From positions 1-64,000 of the forward strand of contig JAQGPA010000179.1 of assembly GCA_028293325.1 (NCBI GenBank): a DNA stretch of 64,000 nucleotides, given 5' to 3'. A program made the translations under genes and the position numbers. The notes beneath the pieces were generated by a model. That model did not search any database and was not told where the DNA came from. It saw only the letters and a list, made by a program, of their open reading frames with translations. Source of the DNA: Pedosphaera sp. (GTDB taxonomy: Bacteria > Verrucomicrobiota > Verrucomicrobiia > Limisphaerales > Pedosphaeraceae). Each line of letters opens with the position of its first letter. Positions within the stretch are counted from its first letter, which is position 1. Of this stretch, positions 32,915-40,582 are shown in pieces.

Positions 32915-33406
32915 ATGGAGACTTATCGGGCGCCTGACCGCAAACCCAATTGCTCACGTGATTGGATAGCGCGGGGATTTACCATCTTCGAAGACATTGT
33001 TTACGTGGGTCTGGGCCTGCTCCTGGGCGTCAGCGCGATAGCGCTGCTGGTCAGCGGCATCATCACATTTATCCAGAATCTGGCGGCGGGGACATTCTCC
33101 AACTCAGCCGTCGGGCTGCTCGATCGCATCCTGCTGATTCTTCTCATCGTGGAGCTCCTTTATACCGTGCAAGTCTCTTTTCGCACCCACGCCCTTCTGC
33201 CGGAACCATTTTTGCTGGTCGGTTTAATTGCGGCGATTCGGCGCGTGCTCGTCCTCACGGCGGAATTCAGCCACATGCCCGAACACTCAGAGACGATGTT
33301 TAAAAACTTCTTCCTCGAACTTTCCATCCTGACTTTTCTTATCCTGGCGGTGACGATTTCCCTCGTCCTCGTACGCCGGAGCGACCAAGATGCAGTTAAA
33401 GGTTAG
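32915..33406 (+). CDS. PsiE-like membrane protein
   Basis: 163 residues with four hydrophobic segments near residues 24-50, 68-85, 98-112 and 130-152. The motifs FTIFEDIVYVGLGLLL, DRILLILLIVELLYTVQVSF and EPFLLVGLIAAIRRVLVLTAE match the phosphate-starvation-inducible PsiE family, in which the last forms a conserved E-P-F-L-(x)-G-(L/I)-I-A-(x)-I-R-R segment. It sits in the inner membrane and its molecular function is unknown. It follows tRNA-Ser by about 60 bp. Confidence 0.8.
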   Translation: METYRAPDRKPNCSRDWIARGFTIFEDIVYVGLGLLLGVSAIALLVSGIITFIQNLAAGTFSNSAVGLLDRILLILLIVELLYTVQVSFRTHALLPEPFLLVGLIAAIRRVLVLTAEFSHMPEHSETMFKNFFLELSILTFLILAVTISLVLVRRSDQDAVKG

Positions 33407-33415
33407 TGATGGCTC

Positions 33416-35698
33416 CTATTTGGGCGTTTCTGAGAATGAATCTTTCTTTTCCGACAATCCGGAGTTTCTGGGAGTGTAATGAGGCATCTGGATTCGGGCC
33501 TCAAACTCCTTGCGGTCGGCAAAATAGCGATGAAGCGCGGTTTCCCAGGACGGAAGCAATTGACCTCGCTCGCTGCCTAATGCCGAATAATGAGGGCGCG
33601 GGGCGGGAAGGTTTAACTCTACAAGTGTTTTTTCCACCAGCAACTGTTTCCGCTCACCGCCCCAAGCGGCGACTTTGTAGGCCAATTGTGCCCAAGTGAC
33701 CGTTCCTTCGTTGGCGAGATGCCAGATGCCACCTGCTCTATCAATTAGCAAATCCAGGCAGGCGTCCACCAGATGTGGCAGATAGGTGGGGGAAATTACC
33801 ACATCCGTTGTCACGGCGACCTTTTCGCCGCGGCGCAGACTATGCAGTATGGTCGTCACAAAGTTGTAATCATCCCAAGGTCCGAAAAAGCAGCTAGTTC
33901 GCACCAATAATGCCTGCGGCAGGATTCGCAAAACTTCCTTCTCCATCACGGCTTTGCTATGTCCGTATATATTGAGCGGATTGACCCCGTCTGATTCCAT
34001 GTAGGGTCGATTGTGGTGCCCCCCAAATACGAGATCTGAAGAAAAGGTGACCAGGGGCAGGTTTCTTTCTGCGCAGGCACTGGCTAATTGCGCCGGTCCT
34101 TCCACGTTCTCACGAAAGCAGCGTTCCGGCTCAGCCTCAGCCTGATCCACCCGGACATATCCTGCCGTATTAATCACTGCCCAAGGGTTCACCTCGTCTA
34201 ACAAGCGACAAACTGATAACGCATCAACAATGTCCATCTCGTTGCGAGCGACCAATCGGCAGGTCAAACCGCGAACATCACAGATCCTTCCGAATGCCTG
34301 CCCCAGAGTACCGGTTCGACCGGTAATAAGAATGGGCCGGGCGGCTTTATGTTGCCATTGACGGAATGGATAAGGGCATTTGTCCGCCCCTTTGATTGCC
34401 CGGTAGGGACGAACAGGAGGATAAAGCAGACGCTGAGGACGTCGCCACCAGCCTTTATTGGCCAGAACGGGATGATCATATCTGCCATGGGTGGCAAGAC
34501 CGCGCAAACAGTGCGCAATCGCCGTGGGCCGAGGTGCGGGTCCGCGCACATCAAAGGCCCCGGGTTCATAGTAGCCTTCACACCGCGTAACCAGGCAATG
34601 CCAATCAAAAGCGCCGAGCAGCGACCAGACTGTCACAGCCCGGATATCGGCGCCTTCCCGCCGCAAACAACGCGCCGCATGCCACACTTCCATAAGCCAA
34701 CGAATCTGTTCTTCCCGTGTGCAGCCCAGGTGCGCCTCAGTCACTGCCACCGGTAGATGGAATCGCTCCCAGGTATCTTTTAAGATGCCATAAGGTCCCG
34801 CTGTTCCGTTAGTGCAAACCCGCACCGCTTCCACATCCGCATATCCATGGCGGCCATTACCTCCATGTGTGAATTGGGGGTAATGCGCCAAGCGTTCGTC
34901 CAGGAAGCGTTCACCCGCCACGTAATAATTGATGCCGATGATGTCCGGCGGACAGGGCTCATCCAAAAAGGGTTTAAGCTCATCAGCAGTCACGCCGCAC
35001 CAACTTAAGTAATCCCATACCGGATGGCTGGAATTAAAATGGCCACACAACAAGTCCAGACTCAACCAGCGCCGTTCATTCTCAAATTCCGACTGGTATG
35101 CAAGGAGACGCGTGCTGAAAGTCTTTCCCATGTCCTCCGTTTGCACGAGTTGCGCCGCCGGATTAATTTTGCGGATGGTCCACATGGACTGCTTGACCGC
35201 CTCGCATTCAATCAGCAACGCGCGGGCAAAGCTCACCAGGTCTTTTTTATGTGGATACCAATGACCATACAGGCAACTAAATCGGGCCGTCGTGAGCGGT
35301 TCATTCACGGGAGTATAGCATTTCACCCATGGATAACGCTTTGCGACCGCCCCGGCGTGTTCGGCAAGTCCGGTAGGGAATTTAGGATCCAGCAAGGACG
35401 TGTTTGGCGGACCACTGCCATGGTGAATCAAACCGATGATAGGCTCGATATCCAAATCGTGCAGACGATGAAGCCGTTCATCGGCCCAGACCCAATCAAC
35501 CGGTTCCTGGGCGTGCCTTTCCCACAACACCGGGTAACGGAGCGCGCGTATGCCGAGCTCAGCAAACAAATCCAAGTCGGTCAAACGTCTCACATGACCG
35601 CTTCGTTCTAATTGCTCATGGTATTCATCCCAGACACGATTGACTGTGCATTCAACGCCTCCCCACATTTCCAAGCACTCCTTTTCCGATTTTTGCAT
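33416..35698 (-). CDS. fusion of GH1-like glycosidase and RmlD-like sugar-nucleotide reductase
   Basis: 760 residues. The N-terminal part (about 10-430) is a glycoside hydrolase family 1 barrel, with an acid/base candidate Glu in YTPVNEPLTT, nucleophile candidate Glu in VTEAHLGC, and a C-terminal WSLLGAFDW. After a linker, about 465-735 form an RmlD/SDR reductase: ILITGRTGTLGQ (nucleotide loop), AVINTAGYVRVDQAE, and Y-x3-K in YGHSKAVME. AAGGA precedes the ATG by a good distance. Both halves keep their key residues. It probably processes and reduces a deoxysugar for surface glycan or exopolysaccharide metabolism, which is inferred. The PhyH-like gene is divergent from it. Confidence 0.85.
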   Translation of the reverse strand: MQKSEKECLEMWGGVECTVNRVWDEYHEQLERSGHVRRLTDLDLFAELGIRALRYPVLWERHAQEPVDWVWADERLHRLHDLDIEPIIGLIHHGSGPPNTSLLDPKFPTGLAEHAGAVAKRYPWVKCYTPVNEPLTTARFSCLYGHWYPHKKDLVSFARALLIECEAVKQSMWTIRKINPAAQLVQTEDMGKTFSTRLLAYQSEFENERRWLSLDLLCGHFNSSHPVWDYLSWCGVTADELKPFLDEPCPPDIIGINYYVAGERFLDERLAHYPQFTHGGNGRHGYADVEAVRVCTNGTAGPYGILKDTWERFHLPVAVTEAHLGCTREEQIRWLMEVWHAARCLRREGADIRAVTVWSLLGAFDWHCLVTRCEGYYEPGAFDVRGPAPRPTAIAHCLRGLATHGRYDHPVLANKGWWRRPQRLLYPPVRPYRAIKGADKCPYPFRQWQHKAARPILITGRTGTLGQAFGRICDVRGLTCRLVARNEMDIVDALSVCRLLDEVNPWAVINTAGYVRVDQAEAEPERCFRENVEGPAQLASACAERNLPLVTFSSDLVFGGHHNRPYMESDGVNPLNIYGHSKAVMEKEVLRILPQALLVRTSCFFGPWDDYNFVTTILHSLRRGEKVAVTTDVVISPTYLPHLVDACLDLLIDRAGGIWHLANEGTVTWAQLAYKVAAWGGERKQLLVEKTLVELNLPAPRPHYSALGSERGQLLPSWETALHRYFADRKEFEARIQMPHYTPRNSGLSEKKDSFSETPK

Positions 35699-35851
35699 GG
35701 CAAATTGTTCCTTGTAAACCCTAGCTTGAGATAATGGTTTTGATGACTTTCTTTAGATGGGTGATTATTCCTACAACCCTTAATTTAAACTAATTTACCA
35801 GCATAGGAACCGCAATATTTTCCGGTTCGATTTTTTAATTTGCGTGCAACG

Positions 35852-35871
35852 AAATGGTTTGTGAACCATTT
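35852..35871. promoter_or_regulatory. perfect palindromic operator candidate
   Basis: AAATGGTT-TGTG-AACCATTT is a perfect 8-bp inverted repeat with a 4-bp spacer. It lies 31 bp before the PhyH-like ATG and about 150 bp before the GH1-RmlD start, in their shared 204-bp promoter region. The size and symmetry resemble sites of helix-turn-helix dimers such as LacI-type sugar regulators. No regulator gene is adjacent. Confidence 0.55.
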
Positions 35872-35902
35872 ACATACCTGACAAGCGAGTTCAGGTTAAT
35901 CC

Positions 35903-36703
35903 ATGAAAACGACGGAACAGCCTGAATTTACCTCAGCCGAGCTTGACCAATTCGCTTCCAATTTGAATCGAGACGGCATTTGCGTTATCCGTGACGTTTT
36001 TGACAGGGATTTAATGGGGGAATGGAATCAGGCATTTGAACAATTATTTCACGAACGACAAAGCCGTCCCGGTGGCCTCGCGCCTCGCGAAAAGGCCCGG
36101 TATTATTTGACCTTCCCATGGGTGCCGCCCTTTGCCAATGAGCATATCTTTGCAAACCCCACAATCCTGGGCGTATTGAACCGCGTTTTTGCGCAGGAAT
36201 ATGTGATGGTCCAATTGGGCGCTGATGTGCCGGTAAAGGGTTCGGATTACCAGGAAACACATCGGGATTTTCGACCGCTTTTCACGGATGATTTTGTCAC
36301 TCCCCTCTACGCTATGGCGGTTAATGTATCGCTGATCGAAGTGAATGCAGCAAACGGCCCTTTCCAAATGGCACGTGGAACGCACGTGTTACCGCACAAG
36401 GTGGGCCTGGAAAAAATTGCCTCCGGTGAAATACCAATGGAATCATTTTACATGAACCCTGGAGACGTTTCCATTCGCACTCCCCTGGCATTGCATCGAG
36501 GCTCACCTAATCGCACCGATACACCGCGACCAATGGTTGTCATGGGTTACGTCATGCACTGGCTGCACACTCCCAAAGTGGACTTAACCGTGCCGCGTGA
36601 ATTTTATGAGAGGCTTGCCGAAGACACTCAGAAGCTGCTACGCTGCAATATCGTGGATCAGTTGCAGGAACGAGATGAAACTTACATTAATTTTAAGTAT
36701 TAG
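35903..36703 (+). CDS. phytanoyl-CoA dioxygenase (PhyH) family protein
   Basis: A 266-residue Fe(II)/2-oxoglutarate-dependent dioxygenase. The facial triad is visible as His120-x-Asp122 (ETHRDF) and His198 (ALHRG), with the 2-oxoglutarate-binding Arg204 in SPNRTD. The N-terminal DGICVIRDVFD and GPFQMARGTHVLPH also fit the family, and the length is usual. The substrate is not predictable, since PhyH enzymes hydroxylate small molecules including modified sugars and natural products. Its divergent arrangement with the GH1-RmlD fusion and the palindrome between them suggest joint regulation and a link to unusual sugar metabolism. Confidence 0.9.
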   Translation: MKTTEQPEFTSAELDQFASNLNRDGICVIRDVFDRDLMGEWNQAFEQLFHERQSRPGGLAPREKARYYLTFPWVPPFANEHIFANPTILGVLNRVFAQEYVMVQLGADVPVKGSDYQETHRDFRPLFTDDFVTPLYAMAVNVSLIEVNAANGPFQMARGTHVLPHKVGLEKIASGEIPMESFYMNPGDVSIRTPLALHRGSPNRTDTPRPMVVMGYVMHWLHTPKVDLTVPREFYERLAEDTQKLLRCNIVDQLQERDETYINFKY

Positions 36704-36741
36704 CCGGAGTGCGTGAAGGAATGTTTTTCTCTGTTGGCTGA

Positions 36742-36954
36742 TCAAACCCGCGTTCCCCGTCCACCGCCAAAGCTCATTACCAAGCCCACAATAGCCAATA
36801 TTGCCCCCAAAACGATCATCCAGACGGATTGATTGGTGGGCGATCCATTGAAGACTCGCGAGACATTTGAGCTGAAAGAGTGCGAGGCCTGAATGCCAAA
36901 GATCAACAACACCACACCCCCTGCCAATAATGCCAACCCGATCGGTCGATTCAT
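36742..36954 (-). CDS. DUF3185 small membrane protein, 70 aa
   Basis: From ATG 36954 the protein reads MNRPIGLALLAGGVVLLIFGIQASHSFSSNVSRVFNGSPTNQSVW, then a second hydrophobic segment (MIVLGAILAIVGLVMSF). It has two membrane segments joined by a conserved S-x-VSR-x-F-x-GSPT loop, which is the DUF3185 signature. The longer frame adds a basic stretch without homology. The function of the family is unknown. It is convergent with PhyH and divergent from glcD. Confidence 0.85.
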   Translation of the reverse strand: MNRPIGLALLAGGVVLLIFGIQASHSFSSNVSRVFNGSPTNQSVWMIVLGAILAIVGLVMSFGGGRGTRV

Positions 36955-37082
36955 ATATTTCACCTTAAGCCGGGTTTTAACACCAGGTATGGGGTGTTTC
37001 CCCGCCAATCTCTGCCGGGTGTGTCGGATTCCTTGACCGTGGCTTAAGTCTGGCACAGGCTCTGGCAGTGGAATAATTTGCC

Positions 37083-38465
37083 ATGGCTTTGAGCAATTTG
37101 ATTTTGGCGGAGTTGCGACGACTCGTCGGACACGAAAACGTCCTAACCGAGCCGGAAGACCTCATCCCCTACTCTTTCGACGGCACCGCCGCCTTGCAAC
37201 AAATGCCTGGTTGCGTTGTCTTTAGCCGCACGACTGAACAAGTTGCCGCAGTCTTAAAGCTCGCCAATGAAAAAAAGCTTTCGGTCGTTACCCGCGGTTC
37301 TGGAACCGGCCTGAGCGGCGGCAGTGTGCCAAACCGGGATTGCATTGTCCTTTGCACGGTAAAGATGGATAAAATTCTGGAGTTGGATCGCGCCAACCTC
37401 ACCCTGCTGGCGGAGCCGGGAGTAATCACCTTGAACATTGCCGAGGCCGCCACTGCCGCAGGCTTATTCTATCCTCCGGACCCGGGGTCGATGAAAATTT
37501 CCACCATTGGGGGCAACGTGGCCGAGAATTCCGGTGGTTTGCGCGGACTCAAATACGGTGTCACGCGCAATTATGTCATGGGGATGGAAGTTGTTTTGCC
37601 TGACGGCGAGATCATGTGGCTCGGAAACAAATGTGTGAAGGACGTGGCCGGGTATTCGCTTAAGGACCTTTTTATCGGGTCCGAAGGGACTCTGGGCGTC
37701 ATCACCAAAGTATTGTTGCGCCTGATTCCAAAACCTGCGGCGAAGAAGACGATGGTGGCGACCTTCGCGCAAATGGATCATGCGGCCGAAGCTGTGTCTG
37801 CCATCATTGCGGCAAAAATTATTCCCTGCACGTTGGAATTTCTCGACCGTATGACCATCCATTGCGTCGAAGACTACGCCAAAATCGGTTTGCCCTTGGA
37901 TTGCGAAGCACTCCTGCTGATGGAAACGGATGGACACTCCGCAGTGGTGGCAGAGGAGGCGGCGCAAATGGAACAGTGCTGCCGGAACTGCGGCTGTCTG
38001 GAACTTCGTGTGGCACGAGACGACGAGGAGGCGAACAAACTGACCAGCGCGCGCCGTTCTGCTTTCTCCGCACTGGCTCGGGTCGCCCCCACCACCATTC
38101 TTGAAGATGCCACGGTACCGCGCAGCGAACTTGCCAGGATGATCCGTTTTGTGGAAACCATTGCCAAGAAATATCAACTACGCATTGGCACCTTCGGCCA
38201 TATGGGCGACGGCAATCTCCACCCCACCTTTTTGACGGACGAACGGAATCGCGACGAGATGCACCGGGTTGAAGAAGCCTTCAAAGAGATTTTTGCGGAG
38301 GCAATTCGTCTCGGCGGCACCATCACCGGCGAGCATGGAGTGGGGCTGGCAAAAAAATCCTTTCTCCCGGAATTCCTGGGGGGCACCCAAATGCGCGTCT
38401 TGCGCGAATTGCGCAAGGCACTGGATCCGAATCGGATTCTCAATCCGGGCAAGATGTTTGATTAG
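37083..38465 (+). CDS. glcD: FAD-linked glycolate oxidase subunit GlcD
   Basis: A 460-residue FAD_binding_4/FAD-oxidase_C protein. The FAD-binding PCMH region includes SVVTRGSGTGLSGGSVP (residues 62-78), PPDPGSMKISTIGGNVAENSGGLRGLKYG and KDVAGYSLKDLFIGSEGTLGVIT. The C-terminal domain carries RIGTFGHMGDGNLHPTFL with metal-binding His and GTITGEHGVGLAKK, ending RILNPGKMFD. It oxidises glycolate or D-lactate to the 2-oxo acid with electrons passed to a GlcF iron-sulfur subunit, present 3.6 kb downstream on the same strand. The two genes are split by an oppositely oriented three-gene operon and a regulator gene. Confidence 0.92.
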   Translation: MALSNLILAELRRLVGHENVLTEPEDLIPYSFDGTAALQQMPGCVVFSRTTEQVAAVLKLANEKKLSVVTRGSGTGLSGGSVPNRDCIVLCTVKMDKILELDRANLTLLAEPGVITLNIAEAATAAGLFYPPDPGSMKISTIGGNVAENSGGLRGLKYGVTRNYVMGMEVVLPDGEIMWLGNKCVKDVAGYSLKDLFIGSEGTLGVITKVLLRLIPKPAAKKTMVATFAQMDHAAEAVSAIIAAKIIPCTLEFLDRMTIHCVEDYAKIGLPLDCEALLLMETDGHSAVVAEEAAQMEQCCRNCGCLELRVARDDEEANKLTSARRSAFSALARVAPTTILEDATVPRSELARMIRFVETIAKKYQLRIGTFGHMGDGNLHPTFLTDERNRDEMHRVEEAFKEIFAEAIRLGGTITGEHGVGLAKKSFLPEFLGGTQMRVLRELRKALDPNRILNPGKMFD

Positions 38466-38513
38466 CAAAAGCGGGAGAAAGCCCGAGCTCCCTCCCGCGC
38501 GTTCCGGCTGGCC
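38466..38513. terminator. hairpin between convergent glcD and pirin genes
   Basis: GCGGGAG (38471-38477) pairs with CTCCCGC (38492-38498), with a GAGCTC inside the loop. There is no T-run on either side, so it may only stall polymerase or protect 3' ends. Confidence 0.35.
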
Positions 38514-39215
38514 TCAGTTTAAGTCAAACAACAAGACCTGAGACGGTTCCTTGCCGGTGAGGGTCAGCAATTTCTCATCGTTGACCGCCACGCCGTCTCC
38601 GGTCTTCAAATCGTGGCCATTCAGGTTGACCGCTCCCTCGGCCACCTGCAGCCAGGCGTGGCGATTGGGCTTTAGCTCATGGGTGACTTTGTCACCCGCC
38701 CCCAGCTTGCCGATGAACAGGTCCGCATCCTGGTGGATTTTGAGTGCGCCATCGCGAGGAGTGCCGGCAGCGACCAGGTTTAGCCGGCCGCTTTTCAACT
38801 CATTTGTGAATGACTTCTGCTCATAACCGGGTGTCAGCGATTTCTGATCGGGCAGGATCCAGATTTGGAGGAAGTGAACCGGTTCGATGGGTGAATAATT
38901 AAACTCGCTATGCTGCACACCCGTGCCCGCAGTAATGTGCTGCACATCGCCGGATTTCATCACCGCGCCGTTGCCGAGACTGTCGCGATGCTCCAACGCG
39001 CCCGACAAAACGTAGGTAATGATCTCCATGTCCCGGTGCGGATGGGTGCCGAAACCGCCGCCACCGGCGACGGTATCATCATTAATCACCCGCAAACTGC
39101 GAAAGCCCATGTGGCTCGGATCATAATAGTTCGCAAAGGAGAACGTATGAAAGCTCTCAAGCCAGCCATGATTGGCATGACCCCGCTCGTCAGCTTTTCT
39201 AATTTGAATGCTCAT
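38514..39215 (-). CDS. pirin family protein (YhhW-like)
   Basis: 233 residues from ATG 39215. A bicupin has the N-terminal metal site in FGTHPHRDMEIITYVLSG and GTGVQHSEFN (His/His/His/Glu set), and YEQKSF and the second cupin follow. The family includes quercetin 2,3-dioxygenases and redox-sensing proteins. The genomic company (DoxX and DUF5069 upstream on the same strand) points to a stress or electron-transfer role rather than flavonoid degradation. It is the last gene of an operon that may start at the sigma-54 promoter candidate at 40392. Confidence 0.92.
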   Translation of the reverse strand: MSIQIRKADERGHANHGWLESFHTFSFANYYDPSHMGFRSLRVINDDTVAGGGGFGTHPHRDMEIITYVLSGALEHRDSLGNGAVMKSGDVQHITAGTGVQHSEFNYSPIEPVHFLQIWILPDQKSLTPGYEQKSFTNELKSGRLNLVAAGTPRDGALKIHQDADLFIGKLGAGDKVTHELKPNRHAWLQVAEGAVNLNGHDLKTGDGVAVNDEKLLTLTGKEPSQVLLFDLN

Positions 39216-39301
39216 AATGATTTCTTTCCGGCGGCGGCGCATGTCCGCCGCCATGATTTTGTTTACTGCTGGCGCTCAAAAAGCGCCATGTTTAATTCGT
39301 T

Positions 39302-39754
39302 TCAGATTCTTTCTTCTTCCAGGTCGAACACGTCGAACCAGTGATAAACCGGCCGATTGCGCGGGACATATTGCTCGATGTAGCCTTCCATATATTCCTG
39401 CACTTCCGCGGGCAAGTCGCTCAGCCGCGTATCGCGTTGCTGGTTGTTCCACTGGATGACTTCCACGCCGGGGCGCTTTTTGGCATGCTCGCCAATCCAA
39501 TGTGCGATCTCGTCATCCGTGGCGCCGGTGGCCACAAAAGCCTTGAGTTCCTCCGCATTCACCCCGGCAAATTGGAGGAAACGCCTGTCGAGCGGGCAAT
39601 CATAATGATATTCACCCTGGGTGCCGTTCAGCACCGCCCGGCATTTGTCGATGCACCGCGCCGCGAGCACATAACCGGCCAGCTTTTCCCGCGGGCTGCG
39701 CGGAAATTGTTTTGTGAGGTCCTTTGCCAACAGTTTGAGTTTGTCTTTGTTCAT
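39302..39754 (-). CDS. DUF5069 domain protein, 150 aa
   Basis: Residues 1-100 align with the 97-residue DUF5069 protein at 26285: LAARCIDKCRAVL, GEYHYDCPLDRRFL, FVATGATDDEIAHWI. It carries an extra 50 residues (QWNNQQRDTRLSDLPAEVQEYMEGYIEQYVP ending FDVFDLEEERI) that the shorter paralogue lacks and that resemble the full-length form. The function of the family is unknown. It lies between the pirin and DoxX genes on the same strand with gaps of about 50-90 bp, so it is part of that operon. Confidence 0.82.
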   Translation of the reverse strand: MNKDKLKLLAKDLTKQFPRSPREKLAGYVLAARCIDKCRAVLNGTQGEYHYDCPLDRRFLQFAGVNAEELKAFVATGATDDEIAHWIGEHAKKRPGVEVIQWNNQQRDTRLSDLPAEVQEYMEGYIEQYVPRNRPVYHWFDVFDLEEERI

Positions 39755-39804
39755 AATGTTTTTAAGTTTTGGTCGATGATCAGAGTTTTCGGTTCTTTAA
39801 ATTA

Positions 39805-40311
39805 TCAGCTCACGGCCGGCACGGCGCTCGAAGGCAAGGCAGTGGTTATCTTTCCGCTAACGAGGCGACGATGGATTAATGAATCAATGGCCCACTGACC
39901 ACCACCCTGAATTACAATGCCAGCAGCCAAAACCACCATAAGGATGTGATATTCGATTCCCTCGCCTTTTTGGTTGCCAAACCAGTTCATGAAAAAGCCA
40001 TTTGGCAAAGCCACCGTGGACGCAGCCACGGCAATGACCGTTCCAATACCAAACGCTGCCACCCGGCTAAATAGTCCGAACACCAGGGCCAGCGAGCCGA
40101 AAAATTCCGCCACAATTGCCAGAAAGGCAAGTGCTGCGGGAATATGCATCGTTTGCGTAAAGAATTGCATTGTTCCGTCAAACCCGTACCCGCCAAACCA
40201 TCCCAGCAGCTTCTGCGCTCCATGTGGAAACATTACTCCAGCCAGGCCCAATCTCATAATAAGCGGGGCGATGCCCTTGTTGGTTTTAAATAGGAGGCTT
40301 AGCGTTTTCAT
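39805..40311 (-). CDS. DoxX family membrane protein
   Basis: 168 residues from ATG 40311 (MKTLSLLFKTNKGIAPLIMRLGLAGVMFPHGAQKLLGWFGGYG). In-frame ATGs up to 40338 cannot be excluded. Four hydrophobic segments and the GxMFPHGxQKLLGWFGG signature place it in DoxX, where members associate with quinone or disulfide metabolism. It is the first gene of the DoxX-DUF5069-pirin operon. A sigma-54-type promoter match lies 80 bp upstream. Confidence 0.88.
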   Translation of the reverse strand: MKTLSLLFKTNKGIAPLIMRLGLAGVMFPHGAQKLLGWFGGYGFDGTMQFFTQTMHIPAALAFLAIVAEFFGSLALVFGLFSRVAAFGIGTVIAVAASTVALPNGFFMNWFGNQKGEGIEYHILMVVLAAGIVIQGGGQWAIDSLIHRRLVSGKITTALPSSAVPAVS

Positions 40312-40391
40312 AGTTTTTGACTTCATTTCGTTCATCAAATTCGTCGTTCATTTCCATAACTTCTATCGAGCGGTTGCGCTAAACGCCTATA

Positions 40392-40407
40392 TGCTGCTGG
40401 TGTGCCA
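40392..40407 (-). promoter_or_regulatory. sigma-54 promoter candidate for the DoxX operon
   Basis: On the minus strand the sequence is TGGCACACCAGCAGCA. It keeps the -24 GG and -12 GC exactly ten bases apart and matches TGGCAC of the sigma-54 consensus; the -12 TT is changed. Transcription would begin near 40380, 70 bp before the DoxX start. A sigma-54 activator gene is divergent, which strengthens the call. Confidence 0.6.
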
Positions 40408-40438
40408 AAGATTGACCGATTCATTGCTTTAGTCGTAA

Positions 40439-40480
40439 CATGCTCCACATTAATAATATGGTGCTTTTATCTGGAGCATG
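40439..40480. promoter_or_regulatory. inverted repeat, upstream-activator-site candidate
   Basis: CATGCTCCA (40439-40447) and TGGAGCATG (40472-40480) form perfect 9-bp arms 24 bp apart. They lie 60-100 bp upstream of the predicted sigma-54 start of the DoxX operon and 100 bp before the activator's ATG. This is the usual place for an enhancer-binding-protein site. Confidence 0.5.
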
Positions 40481-40582
40481 CCGCCTGCTGTCATCAGCAA
40501 CGATATTTCGCGTTCCACTAACTATCGTTGTTTTTCACCATCTTTTCGTTGTATTTCTCAACGATTGTCCTACTTTCCCCCA

